From NCBI GenBank assembly GCA_021793235.1, contig JAJYTD010000005.1, forward strand, positions 62,001-126,000: a stretch of DNA of 64,000 nt. Direction: 5' to 3'. The notes beneath the pieces are model-generated. The model searched no databases, was not told where the DNA came from, and worked only from the letters and a program-made list of their open reading frames with translations. This DNA is from Actinomycetes bacterium (lineage in GTDB: Bacteria > Actinomycetota > Actinomycetes > Streptosporangiales > Streptosporangiaceae). Shown here piece by piece: positions 55,301 to 62,837 of the stretch; position 1 is the first letter of the stretch; the number at the start of each line of letters is the position of its first letter. The translations under genes were made by a program, and so were the position numbers.

Positions 55301-57680
55301 CGTCGAATGTGTCGTTCTCGCGCAGGAACTTCAGCAGGTTGATCGAGGCCAGGTTGCAGGAGGAGTTGTCCAGGTGGACGTACTCCGAGCAGTTCGCGAC
55401 GACCGTTCCACCGACGATGTAGGAGTGGTTGCGCGGCTCGGTGAGGTTGTAGGTCGTCTCGAACCCGCAGGACTCGCGAGAGACCAGGCGGACCGTCGAG
55501 TCCGCCGAGTCCGCCTTTCGGAAGTCGAGCGCCGCCCGCAGCTGCTCCTGCTTGCTCTCCAGCAAGAAGCCGATGCGAGCGGAGAACTCCCGCATATGGC
55601 CACTGGAGATCCGCAGGTCATAGAACGGGCCATCGCTACCGTGGGAGGCCTCGGTCCCGTCCTCGCGGAGGTGGGAGAGCGAGTTCTGCTTCGCGGCAGC
55701 CGTCCGGTGGATGCGGCCCATGATGCCGAAGGACGCCAGCAGCTCCTGCACACCGATCAGCAGCTCTTCGGAGCGGCTTCCCAAGCCGATGTAGCGCGTG
55801 CCGTTGTCCACCTGGTCGACGACGCGGCCGTCGGCGTCGAACAGGCCCTGCAGGAAGCCGACGATGGTCTTTTCGGGGGCCTCGAACAGCGCTTGGGGCA
55901 CGGCCGCGGCCGCACCGCTGTCGGGGAATCCCAGTTCCCGGACGAAAGCAACCAGCGACCGCCGCGTGGCGCGGAGCTGACGGGGTCCGTTCTCCTGCGC
56001 GCCGGGCTTGCTCTGCGCCCCGGTCAGGCGTTCGAGCAGGCGCTGGTGGCGCGGGAGGACCTCGTTCTGCGCTTCGGCCGTTCCATAGCCGGTGACGAGC
56101 CCGCTATCGAAGACGCCGCCATCGCCGGCGAGCCAGCCCAGGTAGTGGGCGAGGTCCGCGTCCTCGTCCCACTTGGCCGGCAGGCTGAGCGAACGGCTGC
56201 TGCCGTGTGCGCCCTGCAGCCGGGCCGCCTGCACAGCCTGCTCGGGAATCAGCGGAGACGCGTACGGGCGCGGCGTGTAGTGGAACGACCGGACGACCCT
56301 GTCGTCCTCGGTCAGCTCCTCCGCGTGGACCCAGCCCTTTTCTTCGGTCCACACCCGGTGGTTCGGGGTGCACCGCAGCCGCGACCCGTCGGAGAAGCGC
56401 AGCTCCAGGATCTCATTGGTACCGGTGACCATGTACTGCGTCGGGGTGGTCGCGACCACCCCGCTGCGGGGGCCGGTGTCGGCGGTGACGTCGTCGGTGT
56501 AGACACCGAAGGCCTCTCCCCGGGCCGCGCGTTCGACCAGTTTCCCGATGGGAACGAGCCCCTTGTCGGTGGCGACCCGCTGATCGGCAGGGAAGCACGG
56601 GTTGCTGGCGGTGATCCGGCCGCTCTCGGGGGTGGTGTGCCAGTCGTTGATGGTGTCGTCGTACTGCAGGCCCGGGTCGGCGCACTCCCAGGCGGCCGTG
56701 GCCATCTTGCGGAACAGCTCTCTGGCGTCGACGGTGGCGAGGACCTCGCCGGTGGTGCGCGAGGTCAGCCCGAAATCCGAGCCGCTGTCCACCGCCCGCA
56801 TGAACGCGTCGGAGACCCGCACCGAGTTGTTGGCGTTCTGGTATTGGACGCTGACGATGTCAGCGCCGCCCAGGTCCACGTCGAATCCGGCGTCGCGCAG
56901 GGCGCGGATCTTGTGCTCTTCGCGCGCCTTGGTCTCGATGAACTCCTCGATGTCGGGGTGGTCGACGTCCAAGACGACCATCTTGGCCGCGCGCCGGGTG
57001 GCGCCGCCGGACTTGATGGTGCCCGCGGAGGCGTCGGCTCCGCGCATGAACGACACCGGGCCCGAAGCGGTGCCACCAGAGGACAGCAGCTCCTTGCTGG
57101 AGCGGATCCGCGAGAGGTTCACCCCCGCGCCCGATCCGCCCTTGAAGATGATCCCCTCTTCCTTGTACCAGTCGAGGATCGACTCCATGGTGTCGTCCAC
57201 CGAGAGGATGAAACACGCTGAGACCTGGGCCTTCGAGTCCGTTCCGACGTTGAACCAGACCGGGGAGTTGAAGCTGAAGAGCTGGTGCACCAGCGCGTAC
57301 TTGAGTTCGTGATCGAAGATCTCGGCGTCGTCGTCGGAAGCGAAGTAGCCCTTGGCCCGGCCTGTCTCGGTATAGGTTCCGGCGACGCGGTCGACAAGCT
57401 GTTTCAGGCTCCACTCGCGCGCGGGGGTTCCCAGTGCTCCGCGGAAGTACTTGCTGGCGACGATCTGGGTGGCGTTCATCGACCAGGAGGCCGGGAACTC
57501 CACACCGGGCTGCTCGAAGTTGATCGAACCGTCACGCCAGTTCGTCATCACCACGTCGCGGCGTTCCCACTCGACCGTTTCATACGGGTGGACACCAGGC
57601 GAGGTGAAGATCCGCTCCATCTTCACCCCCTTGCGCTGCCCCTTGCCTTTGCGCGCTGACGCGCCAGCGGTCTCCGTCAT
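52359..57680 (-). CDS. nrdJ: Class II (B12-dependent) ribonucleotide reductase with two inteins
   Basis: The 1773-residue precursor should yield a 941-residue NrdJ after removal of two inteins. NrdJ reduces ribonucleotides with adenosylcobalamin and works with or without oxygen. Extein features include IIFKGGSGAGVNLSRIRSS, the radical-site NP/CSEYVHLDNSSCN (interrupted by intein 1), APTG/TIGFMMDCDTTGIEPD (interrupted by intein 2), and a C-terminal Cys-rich tail (CVTCGTKMRPSGTCYVCEGC) typical of zinc/redox tails. ATG 57680 has AGGGGGAA upstream. It lies 107 bases after nrdR, in one operon under NrdR boxes, and ends at a strong terminator. Confidence 0.95.
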   Translation of the reverse strand: MTETAGASARKGKGQRKGVKMERIFTSPGVHPYETVEWERRDVVMTNWRDGSINFEQPGVEFPASWSMNATQIVASKYFRGALGTPAREWSLKQLVDRVAGTYTETGRAKGYFASDDDAEIFDHELKYALVHQLFSFNSPVWFNVGTDSKAQVSACFILSVDDTMESILDWYKEEGIIFKGGSGAGVNLSRIRSSKELLSSGGTASGPVSFMRGADASAGTIKSGGATRRAAKMVVLDVDHPDIEEFIETKAREEHKIRALRDAGFDVDLGGADIVSVQYQNANNSVRVSDAFMRAVDSGSDFGLTSRTTGEVLATVDARELFRKMATAAWECADPGLQYDDTINDWHTTPESGRITASNPCFPADQRVATDKGLVPIGKLVERAARGEAFGVYTDDVTADTGPRSGVVATTPTQYMVTGTNEILELRFSDGSRLRCTPNHRVWTEEKGWVHAEELTEDDRVVRSFHYTPRPYASPLIPEQAVQAARLQGAHGSSRSLSLPAKWDEDADLAHYLGWLAGDGGVFDSGLVTGYGTAEAQNEVLPRHQRLLERLTGAQSKPGAQENGPRQLRATRRSLVAFVRELGFPDSGAAAAVPQALFEAPEKTIVGFLQGLFDADGRVVDQVDNGTRYIGLGSRSEELLIGVQELLASFGIMGRIHRTAAAKQNSLSHLREDGTEASHGSDGPFYDLRISSGHMREFSARIGFLLESKQEQLRAALDFRKADSADSTVRLVSRESCGFETTYNLTEPRNHSYIVGGTVVANCSEYVHLDNSSCNLASINLLKFLRENDTFDVAGFTKLTELVITAMDISISFADFPTEKIGETTRAFRQLGIGYANLGALLMATGHAYDSEGGRAVAAAITSLMTGTAYKRSAELAGVVGPYEGYAKNASAHKRVMRKHAAANDDLRTVGAMDKTITAAASKAWQECLKIGEKNGWRNAQASLLAPTGCLTGDSLITTDRGLVRLAELGDVYGSRWQELDVTVSTDDGPRRSTKFFVNGEEPTRRLTTRGGYRIQGTLAHRVKVVDQESGSWEWKRFADISAGDIVPLQLGTLVGEPRKVCLPVLDQAYSAGDRAVDVPDSVDAELAELVGYFMGDGSLHAEGVRLCVADSDLDVVERIRVLAKGLFNLQPEVTQKQGYHEILLSSVRLARWWKAAGFAADLPGRDHAGKGWTPRVPSAVLETNDATVYAAFLRGLFEADGTVLEGVPSLATASESFAGEIRTLLLALGMASTTRRTENGRGGDSHVVRLRDIDHALRFDELVGFLSGRKNNLLVSVEPERSAERDLIVLPREAWERVVPQGHPSRDAVLRSLRTSGGVARRLAAVLYTETLDPRLKNALGYLFEQVEVNEDGGVQPTYDISVPDNVTYVANGLVSHNTIGFMMDCDTTGIEPDFSLVKFKKLVGGGSMQIVNQAIPRALQNLGYQQEQIEAIVEYISEHGHVVDAPGLRPEHYEVFDCAMGRRYIKPMGHVEMMAAVQPFLSGAISKTVNVPEEATVEDFEHIYFQGWKLGLKALAVYRDNCKVGQPLSTAKSEEKTQERPEPEVVEVNRPVRRRLPKKRPSQTVSFSVGGAEGYITAGSYPDDGLGEVFMKLGKQGSTLAGVMDAFSIAISIALQYGVPLETYVEKFTNMRFDPAGMTDDPDIRMAQSVVDYIFRRLALDYLPYDERAALGVLSAEERRAQAAGEDPAQVAAQVESYAQSAPVAGREPKEEKPVREEQESAEAHTTTELLEQKQGFTTDAPLCVTCGTKMRPSGTCYVCEGCGSTSGCS
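53541..54830 (-). other. Intein 2 in NrdJ (430 residues, LAGLIDADG homing endonuclease)
   Basis: Residues 951-1380 interrupt the conserved APTG/TIGF loop. Motifs: Cys1 in CLTGDSLITTDRGLVRL, block B GTLAHRVKVV, block C ELVGYFMGDGSLH, block E AFLRGLFEADGTV, and blocks F/G PTYDISVPDNVTYVANG...VSHN. The terminal HN is intact and the +1 residue is Thr. Apart from the shared intein folds the sequence is unlike intein 1, so the two were acquired separately. Confidence 0.93.
55392..56597 (-). other. Intein 1 in NrdJ (402 residues, LAGLIDADG homing endonuclease)
   Basis: Residues 362-763 of the precursor interrupt the radical loop between NP and CSEYVH. Splicing motifs are visible: Cys1 in CFPADQRVATDKGLVPI, block B CTPNHRVW, block C HYLGWLAGDGGVF, block E FLQGLFDADGRV, and blocks F/G TTYNLTEPRNHSYIVGG...VVAN. 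The usual penultimate His before the terminal Asn is replaced by Ala. The +1 residue is Cys, which is also the expected catalytic thiyl Cys of the enzyme (NxCxE motif). Both LAGLIDADG motifs keep their aspartates, so the endonuclease may be active. Confidence 0.93.
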
Positions 57681-57787
57681 GTCCGGTTCCCCCTGCTCTT
57701 TTTCTGCTACCCAGATCACACCGGCACCATCAGCCCGATGGGCGGCGGATCATCACGTCATCACGCGTCCGGCCGACAGGCCGCGCG

Positions 57788-58255
57788 CTACTCCTGTGGC
57801 CCCGATCGGGCGCGGTCGGCCCGCAGCATCGCGATCTCGTTCTCGAAGTCGGCCAGCGATTCGAACCCGCGGTACACCGAGGCGAAATGCAGGTAGGCGA
57901 CCTCGTCGAGTTCGCGGAGCGGTCCGAGGATGGCCAGTCCGATCTCGTGTGCCGGCACCTCGGCGGTCCCGTGTCCCCTGATCTCCTCCTCGACGCGCTG
58001 GCCGAGTTTGGCCAGCGCGTCCTCGGTGACGGGACGCCCCTGGCAGGCCCGCCGCACACCAGCGATGATCTTGGTGCGTGAGAACGGCTCGGTCACGCCC
58101 GAGCGCTTGGCCACCATCAGCAGGACGGTCTCCTGCGTGGTGAAGCGGCGCCCGCACTCCGGACACGTGCGGCGCCGGCGGACCGCCGCGCCGTCATCGG
58201 TGGACCGGCTATCGATCACCCGGGTGTCAGGGTGGCGGCAGAACGGACAGTGCAT
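57788..58255 (-). CDS. nrdR: Transcriptional repressor NrdR
   Basis: The 155-residue protein has the NrdR zinc ribbon ([17 protein letters not shown] and [12 protein letters not shown]) followed by an ATP-cone ([20 protein letters not shown]). It senses ATP/dATP and represses ribonucleotide reductase genes. ATG 58255 has GGGAGG nine bases upstream. It is the first gene of the nrdR-nrdJ operon, and two NrdR-box-like sites lie 150-190 bases upstream. Confidence 0.95.
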   Translation of the reverse strand: MHCPFCRHPDTRVIDSRSTDDGAAVRRRRTCPECGRRFTTQETVLLMVAKRSGVTEPFSRTKIIAGVRRACQGRPVTEDALAKLGQRVEEEIRGHGTAEVPAHEIGLAILGPLRELDEVAYLHFASVYRGFESLADFENEIAMLRADRARSGPQE

Positions 58256-58401
58256 ACCGGTGCGCCTCCCCAAGAACGGCATTGGTCGAACTCCCGCAGG
58301 ACCGCTGCGGGCATACCCACGCTCATGCCGGACGTTCCGCTACGGAACTGATTCGCACCACTCCGGATAGGAAGGTCCGAAGAGATCCGGCATCTGCTAA
58401 A

Positions 58402-58448
58402 GCACAAGTTCTAGGTCGCTTGTTCATAGCGAGCACTAGATATTGTGG
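58402..58448. promoter_or_regulatory. Paired NrdR boxes upstream of nrdR
   Basis: GCACTAGATATTGTGG (58433-58448; its complement CCACAATATCTAGTGC) matches the NrdR box consensus acaCwAtATaTwGtgt at all core positions. A weaker copy, GCACAAGTTCTAGGTC, lies at 58402-58417. Their centres are 31 bases apart, three helical turns, as known for paired NrdR boxes. They lie within the 396-base gap between nrdR and the LysM gene; I see nothing else in that gap. Confidence 0.75.
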
Positions 58449-58651
58449 TCAACCTACGACCGTCGTCCGCCCTATGCAAGTCGTGTCGCCGATGGCAGGC
58501 TCCGCCCCAGGTCAGGACTGCTTTACGGCTCGGCACCGGGCGTGTCGGCTCGAATTCGCCTCCCGGCCCCACCACCACGGTGGGCACGCCAGCACGAAAC
58601 GCCGGGCCGCGAAAGAGCGTCCCGGCGTGTCAGGGGCAGCGGAAGCCGATT

Positions 58652-59224
58652 TCAGGATTCGGGGAGCGTGAGTTCCTGTCCCGGGGTGAGCTCGGGATCG
58701 GTGAGTTCGTTGATCCGCACGATCTCGTGCACCGTCCGGCGCGGATCGGCATCGGGCCGGACCCGCTCGGCGATCTCCCAGAGGGTGTCGCCGTCGCGCA
58801 CGGTCACCGTTGTGGATTCGGGCCGCAGCAGCAGCGATTCGGTGGGGGCCCCGGAGGCGGAGGCTCCCGCGGCCGCAGCGGTCAGGAACAACAACGACAG
58901 CACGGCGGTGACAGCGGCCGACGCCACGGAGATGAGCACCACACGGCCTCGGCGGGTGAGCCGTGCCCATTGTGCCGCGAGCGCACCGCCCCCGTAGTGG
59001 GCCGCGGCTCCGTCCAGCGCGGGCAGCTCCGGCAGCTCCGGCAGGGCATTCCGGCCGATCGGAGGATGCAGACGGCTCGGATGCGCCCGCTTCCCCGCTC
59101 GCCATTCGGGGATCTCCACCTCCCAGTCGAACAGCGCGGGCCCGTGCGGCCGTCGGGGGATACGGGCAGCGCGGCGGTCGGAGTCCGCGGGTTCCGACGG
59201 CCGCGGAACACATGGTTCAGACAT
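58652..59224 (-). CDS. LysM-domain membrane protein, SOS-linked (ChiZ/DivS/YneA-like)
   Basis: The 190-residue protein has an N-terminal cytosolic part of about 95 residues. One membrane helix follows (VVLISVASAAVTAVLSLLFL), then a C-terminal LysM peptidoglycan-binding domain (VTVRDGDTLWEIAERVRPDA, then INELTDPELTPGQELTLP). In mycobacteria the equivalent gene next to lexA is SOS-induced and delays cell division (Rv2719c/ChiZ); YneA and DivS do similar work elsewhere. ATG 59224 has AAGGTGAGG upstream. A LexA box begins 12 bases before the start codon. Divergent from lexA, upstream of nrdR. Confidence 0.85.
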   Translation of the reverse strand: MSEPCVPRPSEPADSDRRAARIPRRPHGPALFDWEVEIPEWRAGKRAHPSRLHPPIGRNALPELPELPALDGAAAHYGGGALAAQWARLTRRGRVVLISVASAAVTAVLSLLFLTAAAAGASASGAPTESLLLRPESTTVTVRDGDTLWEIAERVRPDADPRRTVHEIVRINELTDPELTPGQELTLPES

Positions 59225-59235
59225 GGTCCTCACCT

Positions 59236-59251
59236 TCGAACGCCCGTTCAT
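59236..59251. promoter_or_regulatory. LexA (SOS) box 1
   Basis: TCGAACGCCCGTTCAT contains GAAC-N4-GTTC, the actinobacterial/Bacillus SOS operator core. It sits 12 bases upstream of the LysM gene start. Confidence 0.8.
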
Positions 59252-59267
59252 TAGAACTGACGTTCGA
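59252..59267. promoter_or_regulatory. LexA (SOS) box 2
   Basis: TAGAACTGACGTTCGA has a perfect GAAC-N4-GTTC core and directly abuts box 1, so two LexA dimers could bind side by side. Confidence 0.8.
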
Positions 59268-59303
59268 CTACTACCGCATCCAGGGGATTTTTTCATCACC
59301 ATC

Positions 59304-59319
59304 TCGAACGTTTGTTTGA
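59304..59319. promoter_or_regulatory. LexA (SOS) box 3, variant
   Basis: TCGAACGTTTGTTTGA matches the SOS box with GTTT in place of GTTC, a variant seen at mycobacterial SOS genes. It lies 161 bases before lexA and is the best candidate for its autoregulation. Confidence 0.7.
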
Positions 59320-59479
59320 TATTGCCCTGTGTAAGCACTAACGTTGGACATGTTTCACTGCGGTATCGGCAGTACCACCATTCGGCGGCGACACGCTCGA
59401 TACCGCACCAGGCGGTCGACCGGACAACGATCGCACCGACAGCCCACGCCCAGAACACCGACCGCCGAGGAGGCCGGCC

Positions 59480-60247
59480 GTGCCGGAGGAGAACCACGGA
59501 ACGAAGGAACCTCACGCGGACGGGGCATCCGTCACCGCACTCCGGTCCGCCGCCACGAAGACCGTGGATGCGCAGGATCCCACATCCGAGGCGAGCGGTG
59601 CACCAAAGCTTACGGCCCGCCAGCAGAGTGTCCTAAGTTGCATCCACCGCTACGTACGGCAGCACGGGTACCCACCGTCCATCCGAGAGATCGGTGACGC
59701 GGTAGGGCTGTCAAGCCCGTCCAGTGTCGCGCACCAGTTGAAGGTGTTGCAACGTAAGGGATACCTCCGCCGCGATCCAAATCGCCCACGAGCGGTCGAA
59801 ATTCGCATTCCCGGCGAGCCTCCGGTGCGCTCCTGGGATCACCTGGAGACAGACCCTGGGGCCGACGCCTCGCGGACCACGGACGTCCCCGTCATCGGCC
59901 GTATCGCCGCGGGTGGCCCCCTCCTGGCAGAAGAGTCGGTCGAGGACGTACTGACCCTGCCCAAGCAGATCGTTGGCGAGGGTCGGCTGTTCATGCTCAA
60001 CGTCGTCGGCGATTCGATGATCGGCGCCGCCATCACCGATGGTGACCTGGTCGTCGTCCGCCAACAGCCCGAAGCCAACAACGGCGACATCGTGGCCGCA
60101 CTGCTCGGCGACGAGGCCACCGTCAAGGCATTCAAGCGCGATGGCGACCATGTCTGGCTGCTGCCCCGCAACGACGCATACGAGCCCATCAACGGCGACG
60201 AAGCCACGATCCTCGGCAAGGTGGTCGCGGTCCTGCGCCGCGTCTGA
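59480..60247 (+). CDS. lexA: SOS repressor LexA
   Basis: The 255-residue protein has the LexA winged helix-turn-helix ([40 protein letters not shown]). The S24 peptidase domain follows: cleavage site Ala144-Gly145 in RIAAGGP, nucleophile Ser179 in VGDSMIG, and Lys216 in ATVKAFKR. It represses DNA-damage genes until RecA triggers self-cleavage. GTG 59480 has GAGGAGG upstream. The N-terminal extension before the winged helix is about 42 residues, longer than in E. coli LexA. Divergent from the LysM gene with three LexA boxes between. Confidence 0.96.
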   Translation: MPEENHGTKEPHADGASVTALRSAATKTVDAQDPTSEASGAPKLTARQQSVLSCIHRYVRQHGYPPSIREIGDAVGLSSPSSVAHQLKVLQRKGYLRRDPNRPRAVEIRIPGEPPVRSWDHLETDPGADASRTTDVPVIGRIAAGGPLLAEESVEDVLTLPKQIVGEGRLFMLNVVGDSMIGAAITDGDLVVVRQQPEANNGDIVAALLGDEATVKAFKRDGDHVWLLPRNDAYEPINGDEATILGKVVAVLRRV

Positions 60248-60517
60248 GCTGCGGCCCGCCATCGATAACGACTCAGCCTCGCTTTGGTACGGCTCTGTGA
60301 TCTTCGGTGGAGATTACGGAACCGTGCTCATCCCGGCGGGCGGCCCGGATCCCATCGACCGTGAACGTTCTACCGGAATCCGCACTCAAAGCGGAAATAC
60401 GAGCACGACGTACGCACGGAACCCGGCATACCGAGCGCTGCACCACCCGCTGACCGGAACCTGACCGGCGGCCCCGTCGGCGCATCTCTGGTAGCCGGGA
60501 GCAATACGGTAAGGGAC

Positions 60518-61585
60518 ATGCTCCTCCCGTCCGCTGCCGTGCGTGCCGCCGCCCTCGCCGCTCTCGCCCTGCTGGCCGCCTCCGGCTGTGCCCCCGGCTC
60601 CGGCACCGCTTCCGGCCCGCAACAGCCGGGTATCACCCCCGAGGAACGGGAGGTGACCTTCACCAGCGGCCCCGACACGGTCCATGGCACATTGGCGCTT
60701 CCGCCGGAGACCGACGGCCCGGTCCCCGGCGCGCTCATCATCTCCGGGAGCGGCCCGACCGACCGCGACGGCGACAACCCCACGCGCCCCGACGCCGGAA
60801 CCAACAGGAACTTCGCACGTCTGCTCGCCGATGCCGGTGTCGCCTCGCTGCGCTACGACAAACTGGGCAGCGGTGAGACCGGAATGGCCTCCCGCGACGC
60901 GGACGAGGAGGCCGATTACGACGTCTTCGAACAGGAGATGATCGATGCCTACTCCGAGCTCGCAGCCCGGCCCGAGGTGGATCCCGAGCGTCTGCTGGTG
61001 CTCGGCCACAGTGAGGGCTCACTGTTCGCCCTCCGCGCTCCCGAGGTCGTCCAGGAGCACCCGCCTGCGGCCCTCGTCCTCGCCGCTCCGGTCGGCACGC
61101 GCTACCTGGACACCGTCGACCGCCAGGTCACCGAGAACGTCCGTCGGCAGGAGAGCGCGGGGACCATCGACACCGCGGAAGCCACCGAGCTCCTCTCCGA
61201 TACGCGCTATGCGATCGCGCGGATCCGCTCCGAGGAGCGCTTTGACGCCGATCCCGTGCCCGATCTCGGCGGACTCTTCGATCCCGCTTTCGTGCCCTTC
61301 CTGCACCACATCGATACCTTGGATCCGGTGGAGCTGGGCCGCGGACTGCCTTCCGGTGTCAGCACGCTGGTCCTGTGGGGCACCGCTGATTCCCAGGTCG
61401 CAAAGAGCGACGTGGACCGCCTCATGACCGGGCTGGACAGCGCCGAGCGCGTGGATCTGGAAGGCGCCGACCATGTCTTCCGGATGTATGACGACACGCC
61501 CGGCGCTGATGTCCTCGACTCCGAACGCGAGTTCTCCCCCGATATCGAGCCCGCGCTCGACTCCTTCCTCGACACGGCGGTGTAG
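60518..61585 (+). CDS. Lipoprotein alpha/beta hydrolase
   Basis: The 355-residue product has a lipoprotein signal (ALAALALLAASGC, lipidated Cys24, with a slightly non-standard Ala at -3). A secreted alpha/beta hydrolase domain follows: LIISGSGPTDRDGDN, the nucleophile elbow LGHSEGS, and a likely catalytic His in GADHVFRM. Such enzymes are esterases or peptidases outside the membrane; the substrate is unknown. ATG 60518 has GTAAGGGAC upstream. The 270 bases after lexA show nothing coding. Confidence 0.86.
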   Translation: MLLPSAAVRAAALAALALLAASGCAPGSGTASGPQQPGITPEEREVTFTSGPDTVHGTLALPPETDGPVPGALIISGSGPTDRDGDNPTRPDAGTNRNFARLLADAGVASLRYDKLGSGETGMASRDADEEADYDVFEQEMIDAYSELAARPEVDPERLLVLGHSEGSLFALRAPEVVQEHPPAALVLAAPVGTRYLDTVDRQVTENVRRQESAGTIDTAEATELLSDTRYAIARIRSEERFDADPVPDLGGLFDPAFVPFLHHIDTLDPVELGRGLPSGVSTLVLWGTADSQVAKSDVDRLMTGLDSAERVDLEGADHVFRMYDDTPGADVLDSEREFSPDIEPALDSFLDTAV

Positions 61586-61704
61586 GGGCCCGGCTCCCAG
61601 ACCTTTCGGTCCCTACAACTCAGCAGCTTTGAGCCGCCACCAGGAAGACATTCCGGTCTGAGGCGCTTCAAGCCTTCCGGACAGTTGGCGCGCCTCTACT
61701 CGTT

Positions 61705-62409
61705 TCACCGGCGCCGCCTAGGAACAGGCTGCTTCGGGACGCCGGTCCTTCGTCCAGCACGCGATCCGCCTGTACGGATCCTGCCGACAGCCCTGCCGAG
61801 GCCCTGCTTGAGGTCAGGAAGCCGGTCGGCCCGCGCCCGCGCGATCTCAACCGGCGAAGGCTTCCACAACTCCAGCCCCGTCTCCTGAAGGAACTCCTGC
61901 GGCTGAAACGGTTCTGCTATTCGTGCAACCTGGGCACTGTTCAGCCTTCCGTTTCGTATCAGTTCTTCGGCGAGTTGGCGCTTTCCCTCGTGCATGCGCG
62001 GGTGCTCCAGGATGCGTGCGGCGTCCTCGGCCGCCCGGTCCGCATCGACCATGCCGGGATATTTGCGCACCAGCTTCGCGATACGTTGCAGGTCGTGCGC
62101 GCCCCCCTGTTCTCGGACCCTCTTCAGCAGTTCGGGGTGGCTCTTCTCCGTGTACCCCAGCTTGTGCAGAAGCGGTATCTCAGCTGCGAGACCGCCTTGG
62201 AGCACGATGGCGAACCGTTGAGGATCGCGTTTGACCCGGCCCAGTTTGGCGTCGGTCACCCCGGTGAAAGCACGGCCTGGAGCAGGGGGGTCGATCCGCA
62301 TCATCTTGACCTCGCCCCCGAAGACCATGGTCAACCATGCGTGGCCGGCTTCGTGCATGGCCGCGCCGGCCGCGCTGTGGGATCTCTTCATGGTCAGATC
62401 GGGCAGCAT
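61705..62409 (-). CDS. Small HEAGH zinc metallopeptidase (M41-like)
   Basis: The 234-residue protein has the zinc-binding motif AAMHEAGHAWLTMVFGG (His19, Glu20, His23), as in the M41 peptidase domain of FtsH. There is no AAA+ module, no membrane helix and no signal peptide. The middle part is helical (VREQGGAHDLQRIAKLVRKY) and the C-terminus is basic (GRIRTGGSRAGRRTGVPKQP). ATG 62409 has GAGGAGGA eight bases upstream. It is divergent from a 59-residue acidic protein only 49 bases away. A free M41-like peptidase is uncommon; an immunity-like or substrate partner is possible. Confidence 0.8.
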   Translation of the reverse strand: MLPDLTMKRSHSAAGAAMHEAGHAWLTMVFGGEVKMMRIDPPAPGRAFTGVTDAKLGRVKRDPQRFAIVLQGGLAAEIPLLHKLGYTEKSHPELLKRVREQGGAHDLQRIAKLVRKYPGMVDADRAAEDAARILEHPRMHEGKRQLAEELIRNGRLNSAQVARIAEPFQPQEFLQETGLELWKPSPVEIARARADRLPDLKQGLGRAVGRIRTGGSRAGRRTGVPKQPVPRRRR

Positions 62410-62458
62410 GAGCAAAGTCCTCCTCGGCCATGGCGGGATGAACTTAGTATTGTGGACT

Positions 62459-62638
62459 ATGCACGAAAACGCCTCCGACCGCGCCACCGACGTCTATGAC
62501 AAGGCCGACGCCGAGCGTGAATTTGTCCGCTTTGATCAGCCCGCGGACAGCGAGGAGCCAGTTTCCGACCGCCTGCCCGGTGTAACAATCATCGACGATG
62601 GCCCAGAGGCTTTCGAGGAAACCCTGCGCCTCCTCTGA
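62459..62638 (+). CDS. Small acidic protein (59 residues), divergent from the metallopeptidase
   Basis: The short acidic product (ATDVYDKADAEREFVRFDQP, ending GVTIIDDGPEAFEETLRLL) starts at ATG 62459 and has no ribosome binding site. TAGTAT at 62445-62450 is well placed as a -10 element for a transcript beginning at or near the ATG, so leaderless expression is plausible. The frame continues open upstream to 62231, through the peptidase gene. I do not recognise the family. The gap 62639-62837 after it shows no gene I can support. Confidence 0.55.
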   Translation: MHENASDRATDVYDKADAEREFVRFDQPADSEEPVSDRLPGVTIIDDGPEAFEETLRLL

Positions 62639-62837
62639 CAGAACAGGCAAGCCGCTGCGGCACCTCACGCACCCGCTTCTACGGTATGCGGTAGTTCACG
62701 GAGGCCTTCGATACCGAGTTCCGCTACTCCCGCCCAACCTTGAGTGGCCCCTCCAAAGTCTTTACGGTCAGGGACGTTGGTCGTGAGACGCACTGTTTTG
62801 CTACTACGTGCTTGACTGCATCTTTCCTACCGCGGCG

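Noticed and set aside
52341-57221. Very long + strand open frame (about 1626 codons) opposite nrdJ
   Set aside because: It is rich in Arg/Gly/Asp/Val as expected for the antisense of GC-rich codons. The minus strand encodes an unmistakable NrdJ with two inteins.
62444-62668. Minus-strand 74-codon frame opposite the small acidic gene
   Set aside because: No ribosome binding site or family; the + strand frame has better acidic protein character and a promoter-like -10.
62690-62760. tRNA-like TTCGATACC in the gap after the small acidic gene
   Set aside because: The flanking bases cannot form a T-arm or acceptor stem.
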